This document shows, piece by piece, positions 59,101-64,000 of a DNA stretch of 64,000 bases. The notes under the pieces were generated by a model, which did not search any database, was not told where the DNA came from, and saw only the letters and a program-made list of their open reading frames with translations. Source of the stretch: Osmia lignaria lignaria (lineage: Eukaryota; Arthropoda; Insecta; Hymenoptera; Megachilidae); assembly GCF_051020975.1 (NCBI RefSeq), contig NC_135039.1, positions 10,514,692 through 10,578,691 of the forward strand, in the 5' to 3' direction. A program made the translations under genes and the position numbers. The stretch's first letter is position 1. Each line of letters begins with the position of its first letter.

Positions 59101-62100
59101 GATTCCTTGACGCTTGCTGAAATTAATAAAAAAATAATGAGACATCTATTTTCTAGTGATGTGCGGCCCGACTATTCGGGTCGGTTCGGAAAACATCGGG
59201 CGAGCTCGGGCGGGTGGCCGATACATACGTGCAGTCGGGGGGTCTGACTGTTTCGGGTCAGGTCGGATAAAGTCGGGCAGATTCGGAGGAGCTCCCGCAG
59301 GCCGCGGGCCTGACCCGACCTGACCCGAAATAGTCGGGCTACTCGACTGCGCGACTCGGTCACTCGCCCGAGCCCGTCCGATTTTTTCCGAGCCCCCCAC
59401 ATCCCTACTATTTTCACCAAATATGAAGATATCTGGGATACTCACGGTCCAGAGAACTGAGATTCAGACTATTATTCTGATGAGAGTTATTGTGAGCTAG
59501 ATTGAAGTTCACCAATGGCGATGGAAAATGGGGCTTAGACGGTGGACCCAGGAGCTGAGGTCTAACGCCGGTACCGATCAGCTGTGCAAGCTCCAGCTGA
59601 GAGATACACTTGACGACGTCCAACCAGGAGCTGCCAAGGTAATTGCCATCGGTATGCGCGACGGTGATCAACGTCTTTATGGTGTCGATGTTCTTCGCTT
59701 TCATCTCGGTGATCGGTGAGTTCGCGGTCAACAGAGTGAACCGTGCCAAGGCTTGCACGTACGCGTCCCGTTCTAACTATATAATTGAAAAAGAAAAACG
59801 CAAGTACGGAAATGGATTTTTGCACAGAGGCACGGAATTCTGTTTACGTTGCACAAATGTTTACCGTCATGTGAAATATGCAAGCGATGCGTATCGCGCA
59901 TCTAATGCCGTCCAGGCAAAGGGAAGCGATTTCTGGATCGTCGCAGTCCTGAAGACCGACGCTGAACGCGGCCAGAAACGGAGTCCATGCGATTTTAAAC
60001 ATCGGCCTAACGTGCTCCAAATGCTTGGCAGTTGTGAACGGTGCTTGAACGTGGCTAACGGATTCCATTAAATTCTTCGCTGCTGTTGAGATTACTTCCA
60101 TTTCCATGTTCCACAATAGCCGCCGTTTCTTCTCGCTAGAGATCACTGTGAAATACAATAAAAATCAGTAAGGTTATATAATCATTGGCGACAAATTAAA
60201 TGGTCAGTATTTAAATCCATTTTCAGTCAGTATTTTATTACCAAAGTGGTCGGTATAAAAATACTAAACGGTTAGGTTAGGTTAGTACTCCCCCTGGTGT
60301 AGTTCGCCCCGCAGCCCGCAGGGAAGACCGAGGCGGGGACTGCTGGCGTCCCGGGGCGTCATTGCACGCAGTCCCCCGGGATGGAGCACTGAGGACACCG
60401 GGGTGCGGTCCTCAGTGTCGGCAGAAGGGGGATCCCGATCTAGGCCCCCCTGGTGATAGGCATCTTTGACGGGGGAGGTTCCGGCGTTATATTTCCTAGG
60501 GCCCGCAGCCTCCCCTCCACGTCGGAGGAGACCACCGTGGGGTTTTAGTTGGTAGGAATCCACCTCCCCCCAGGGGCACAGCTTAGACTCCCCGCAGCCC
60601 GCAGGGAAGACCATGGCGGGGATTGCTGGTGTCCCGGACTGTGGGCCCGGGACGTCATTGCACGCGGTCCCCCGGGATGGGGCCGACACCGGGTGCGGTC
60701 CTCAGTGTCGGCAGAAGGGCGAGTGCGGTTTAGGACTCCCCGGTGATGGGCGTCTTTGAAGCGTTGCGAGGGAGATTCCGGCGTTATATTTCTTAGGTCC
60801 CGCAGTCTCCCCTCCACGCCGGAGGAGACCACCGTGGGGTTTTAATTGGTAGGAATCCACCTCCCCCCAGGGGCACAGCTTAGCCTCCCCGCAGCCCGCA
60901 GGGAAGACCATGGCGGGGACTGCTGGTGTCCCGGACTGGGGGCCCGGGGCGACACTGCACGCGGTCCCCCGGGATGGGGCCGACACCGGGTGCGGTCCTC
61001 GGTGTCGGCGGTAGGGCGATCTAGGACTCCCCGGTAATGGGCGTCTTTGAAGCGTTGCGAGGGAGGTTTCGGCGTTATATTTTTTAGGTCCCGGAGCCTC
61101 CCCTTAACGCCAGAGGAGGCCGCCGTGGGATTTTAGCGGGGTGTCTTATGCAAAATTTCAAAATAAACAGCGAATGGTCAGTATGGAAGGATACTGACCA
61201 AAGGATTTAAAATACTGACCAGTCTTTACTGTACTTTACAAGCCTTTATCATTTTCAGTTTTCACTCACCTTGTTTACCAGGTCGATTAGGGTTTGATTT
61301 CATTTTAATTTCATTGCCCGCAATCTCGTCATAAATTTTTGATAAATATTCTTCAGGTAAATCTTCGTTATCGCTGATGCGTCGATTTAATTTTATATAC
61401 TGCTCTTTCGTCATTTTATTTTTTACCTGGGGCGAATGGAGATCGGTAGTTAGCATGATGATCGAGAATCCCAAAACGTAAGCAGTGTCCGCGCTCGTGA
61501 ACAATCCATTACTAGAACAAGTCGCAGGAAATGTTAATTAAAATAATGAAGATAAAATAATTATTTGTTATATTGTAACACTTACTTCGGATTACATTCA
61601 CAGTATCTACTGGCAAACTTTTCCATCAACCGATCGATTTTCTGCGCTTCTCCCGGTAGCCTGAAGCCCTCAAGAAAGTATCTCAGGGCTGTAACTAAAT
61701 CGCGATCGGCAAAGTTCATTTGATCAATATAACTGTACATCACCTGATTGTGATTGTGATCGCCAAGAAAGTCACCGATCGCTGTTTTGTCGAGCCGTTC
61801 GTCCATGTGAAGCCAACGCGCAACGTCTTCGGAGGAATTACCTAGAAGACCTTGTTCTTGAAGATACTGTACCCCTTTGCTTGGCTTTCGATTAAAACTA
61901 GAGATAAAAATACCAATATTAATTTTTCACGCTTTCCTAAGTTGCGTCTCATTTAATGGGTTATACCTAATCAGGAGGCCGAATAAAAGCGATTTTTCAA
62001 GTATAATATTTTTTTTTGGAAAGACATTTGCATTTATTTTAATGAACCTTTTTACATTGAATTAAGTTGATTTTCACGTATACACTCATATTTTATTTTT

Positions 62101-63425
62101 ATAAGAATATTGATTTGTCGAGCAGCTAGGGCTGATCGTCTTTCCAAAAAAAATACTTGTAAAATCGCTTTTCTTCGGCCTCCTGACTAACGAGGGGAAC
62201 TACCCAAGTACTATAATTAAATTCTATAAAAATTGCAGCGTATCTAATTAATTATTAATAAATGCAATGATTATAGCACAGTTATAATAGTTATTCAAAA
62301 AGAGACAAAATATTTCAAAAAAAAAAAAAATTAGGAACCGAGGATTTGAACCCTGGACCTTCAGACTGCGAGTCATATGTTTAACCGCGGAGCTAACCGT
62401 TTGTCATACTTCTCAATGTAAAAAGCATCTAAATTTAACTGTTAATATCTTTTAAACAATTAGCCGTCTGCCCCTAAACTGGGGTATAGGCGTGTTCAGC
62501 TCGACGAGCTCTACAAGGTGGCAAAGTTTCATTTATAAGTGAACGTAACACTTGGGTAGTTCCCTATAACCCCTTAAAATATCAGGCAGTCAAACAGCGT
62601 ACATATCTATTCCAGTCTCCCACACTTCTTTCTGCTGTTTCTGCACCTCGTATTGCTCCGGTGAGTCCGGAATTTCCTTGTTACCGACCAGGCTCGAGTT
62701 CGCCGAGGACAAACTGCCCGCGCTTCCGTAACGAGGCAGCGGAGGTTCCACCGGAGGATCGGGTGGCTCCGATGGAATCTGCTGATCGGCCGGAACGCTT
62801 GGATTTACGTACAGATCCCTGCTCCATTCCACCATGCATTTCAATATCGATACCAGGCACTCGAGGCCTCTGATGCGCATCGATTTCTCTTGATTGGGCG
62901 AAGCACCCAGTTCCAGTGCCTGCCTGCCCTGTGCAATTTTCGACAAATCATTTACAAGCCTGCAAAAGAAGAAATATGAAGATCAAAGGAACACGATCGA
63001 TTCTATTTTAATCTATGTACCTTTCGAATAAATTTGCAGCGGAAAGATCGCAGTCATAATTCACGTATATGTCAACGACACTTTGGGCATCGGCGCAGAT
63101 ACGAGTCAACGCATGAATCACCATCCACTTGTGCTCGAAGGAACTGCTGGACGTCTCCAGGATGTTCATGAAAATTTCCTTGAAGAACACTTCGATCTGC
63201 ATCTTCAGGTGCATCTTGAACCGAGCCAGCAACGCGAGGAATAGCGCTAAGGAGAGCTCGAACACCTCCGGAACCGAGGAGACTCCGTTCTTCGACAGTG
63301 CCACGCAGAGATACTGTTTTATGGCTATTACGAACATCTCGTTCGAACGCAATACTGGTCCCGCGTTCTGCAGTATGCCTAGCAGCAACTGCAGCGAAAG
63401 GATTTTCGATCTCAGCTGATGCGAC
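56171..63425 (-). CDS. Sec71: Sec7-domain ARF guanine nucleotide exchange factor (BIG/ARFGEF1-2 type), C-terminal part
   Basis: Ten minus-strand exons: 63425-63021, 62959-62603, 61897-61586, 61511-61270, 60145-59865, 59776-59446, 59116-58520, 58448-58228, 57568-57365 and 57298-56171. They join in phase to 1358 residues; the N-terminal DCB region lies beyond base 64000. The Sec7 domain spans exons 2-4, with the glutamate finger in FRLPGEAQKIDRLMEKFASR and MLTTDLHSPQVKNKMTKEQY. HDS-region landmarks follow: HVQAPFTTAKHLEHVRPMFK, NYLGSSWLDVVKCISQLELA, ISYYNMGRIRLQWSRIW and RFFLRIGPVF at the end. BIG proteins load GTP on ARF1 at the trans-Golgi network and are the brefeldin A target class. Introns hold five transposons. 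Confidence 0.97.
57635..58210. mobile_element. Palindromic TA MITE, GAAGCTTCGTTTTTGAATT core, in a Sec71 intron
   Basis: TA then CAGGGTGTCCTGG at the left; the right end is degraded (CTGGGACACTATA). Arms of about 200 bp share the core word, AAAATGTTGTTTGAAGC and CGTCGGCTACGAAACCCGGG. It fills nearly the whole intron and stops under 20 bp from the exon at 58228. Confidence 0.8.
59154..59407 (+). mobile_element. GC-rich hAT-like MITE, TAGGGATGT family, copy 3
   Basis: Ends TAGTGATGTGCGG and CACATCCCTA with a perfect 8-bp duplication CTATTTTC (59146-59153 and 59408-59415). It sits in a Sec71 intron, about 40 bp from the exon starting at 59446. Confidence 0.9.
60186..61244 (-). mobile_element. 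Composite element, copy 2: AT-rich DNA transposon carrying a GC-rich retroposon
   Basis: The inverse of the element at 18213: same AT-rich ends (TGGCGACAAATTAAATGG, TGGTCAGTATTTAAATCC), with flanks ATAATCAT / TTTATCAT (6 of 8). The GC-rich part occupies the same point, beside GGTTAGGTTAGGTTAGTAC, and ends GTGTCTTATGCAAAATTTC; its poly-A and second target copy are lost. The GC-rich part contains three tandem units of about 290 bp, with GCAGCCCGCA at 60311, 60594 and 60891. Confidence 0.8.
61972..62184. mobile_element. Short inverted-repeat MITE
   Basis: Ends CAGGAGGCCGAATAAAAGCG and the inverse CGCTTTTCTTCGGCCTCCTG, about 213 bp. No clear target duplication. It lies in a Sec71 intron, nine bases before the next element. 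Confidence 0.75.
62193..62565. mobile_element. Foldback element with tRNA-like module, copy 2 (one arm deleted)
   Basis: Ends GGGGAACTACCCAAGT and ACTTGGGTAGTTCCC. Only the right arm survives: an A run, GGATTTGAACCCTGGACC (inverse B box), CTGCGAGTCAT, the inverse A box near 62385-62400, then GGTATAGGCGTGTTCAGC and GTAGAGCTCG-type words as in copy 1. Confidence 0.8.
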
Positions 63426-63461
63426 CTGAAAACGATACACTGTAAGAGTATCGTTATAGAC

Positions 63462-64000
63462 TAGTGATGTGCGGCCCGATTAATGTGTCGGGTCCCTGAC
63501 TATTTGGGTCGGTTCGGAAAACATCGGACGGGCTCGGGGGAGTGTCCGATACATACGTGCAGTCGGGTAGCCCGAATGTTTCGGGTCGGGTCGGGTCAGG
63601 CCCATGCCGCGAAGGCGAAGAGGAAGGAGGACGCAGCGGCACCGACGTCGAAGTAGACGGAGAAGAAGAAGAGGTAGGTGTAGCTGAAGAGGAGCGGACG
63701 GCGGGGGCTGCCGCCTAACCCCCTCCAGCGAGGGATCGCCGTCCGGGCCTGCGGGCCCAGAGAAGCCGGTACCAGCATGCGGTCCCTGGTACCGGTAGGA
63801 GAAGTATGGGGAGGGTCCATCAGACCCTCCCCGAGAAGGACGCCACAGTGCGTGGGTGTGGAGGGGCTCTGGTGTGTTCATCAGAGGTCCCAGGGCCCCT
63901 CCCACTGCGTCATGAGGTGGACCGCTGTGGGGCCTATCGGGGCGGGGATGTCTTATGCAAGATTTCCCCATAAGAAAAAAAAAAAGGTCGGGTCAGGCCC
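63462..64000 (+). mobile_element. GC-rich hAT-like MITE, TAGGGATGT family, copy 4 (runs off window)
   Basis: Starts TAGTGATGTGCGGCCCGA as in copy 3 and is interrupted by the retroposon at 63604. Its right end lies beyond the window. Confidence 0.75.
63604..63985 (+). mobile_element. GC-rich short retroposon nested in a hAT-like MITE
   Basis: Flanked by the 15-bp direct repeat GGTCGGGTCAGGCCC at 63589-63603 and 63986-64000. It ends GTCTTATGCAAGATTTCCCC then TAAG and a poly-A tail. The same 3' end, GTCTTATGCAA(G/A)ATTTC, occurs in the composite elements. Open frames across it are compositional. Confidence 0.8.

Noticed and set aside
60270..60284. Interstitial telomere array (TTAGG)n
   Set aside because: Only about three GGTTA units, explained as the retroposon target in the composite element.
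60282..61037. Overlapping GC-rich open frames, partly repeated
   Set aside because: They follow the ~290-bp tandem units of a retroposon; repetition and composition explain them.
63480..63971. Minus-strand 163-codon frame near the window end
   Set aside because: It crosses the border of a retroposon and a MITE; composition explains the lack of stops.

Overview
The window looks like nuclear DNA from an insect, probably a hymenopteran and possibly an ant. The genes have short exons with GT-AG introns, one gene is an insect-specific Osiris protein, CpG is not strongly depleted, and short GGTTA/TTAGG-type tracts are common. The species assignment is inference. There is no bacterial, viral or CRISPR content.

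Layout. 1-766 (-): 5' part of a BRPF/peregrin (Br140) chromatin gene. 8653-9500 (+): A20/AN1 zinc-finger gene (ZFAND5/6 type) with a likely noncoding first exon ending at 7676. 14899-15406 (+): spliceosomal SmD3. 15676-22029 (+): beta-catenin-binding and SAMP-like half of an APC protein, without any visible armadillo region and with a one-base frameshift. 26744-27046 (-): candidate terminal exon of an unidentified gene. 28153-29832 (+): Osiris (DUF1676) gene. 35481-45467 (+): CRH-binding protein with a 7.2-kb first intron. 46301-53955 (+): complete IFT172 in 13 exons. 56171-63425 (-): Sec7-domain ARF exchange factor (Sec71/BIG), C-terminal ten exons. IFT172 and Sec71 are tail to tail.

The genes serve unrelated household or developmental roles (chromatin acetylation, ubiquitin-linked signalling, splicing, Wnt control, cuticle/secretory function, stress-peptide binding, cilia, Golgi traffic). 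No operon-like logic links them.

Non-coding DNA is rich in small non-autonomous transposons whose termini and target duplications can be read directly: hAT-like elements with 8-bp duplications, Tc1/mariner-like TA elements, piggyBac-like TTAA elements, GC-rich poly-A retroposons with 15-bp duplications, and foldbacks. Several are nested. The most notable are a two-copy composite in which an AT-rich DNA element carries a GC-rich retroposon, a foldback element with a tRNA-like module in each arm, and a family of palindromic TA elements sharing one core. Tandem arrays with periods of 56, 137, 212, 242 and 254 bp are also present. No wholly new functional system is evident; the novelty lies in the mobile-element architecture and the odd APC locus.
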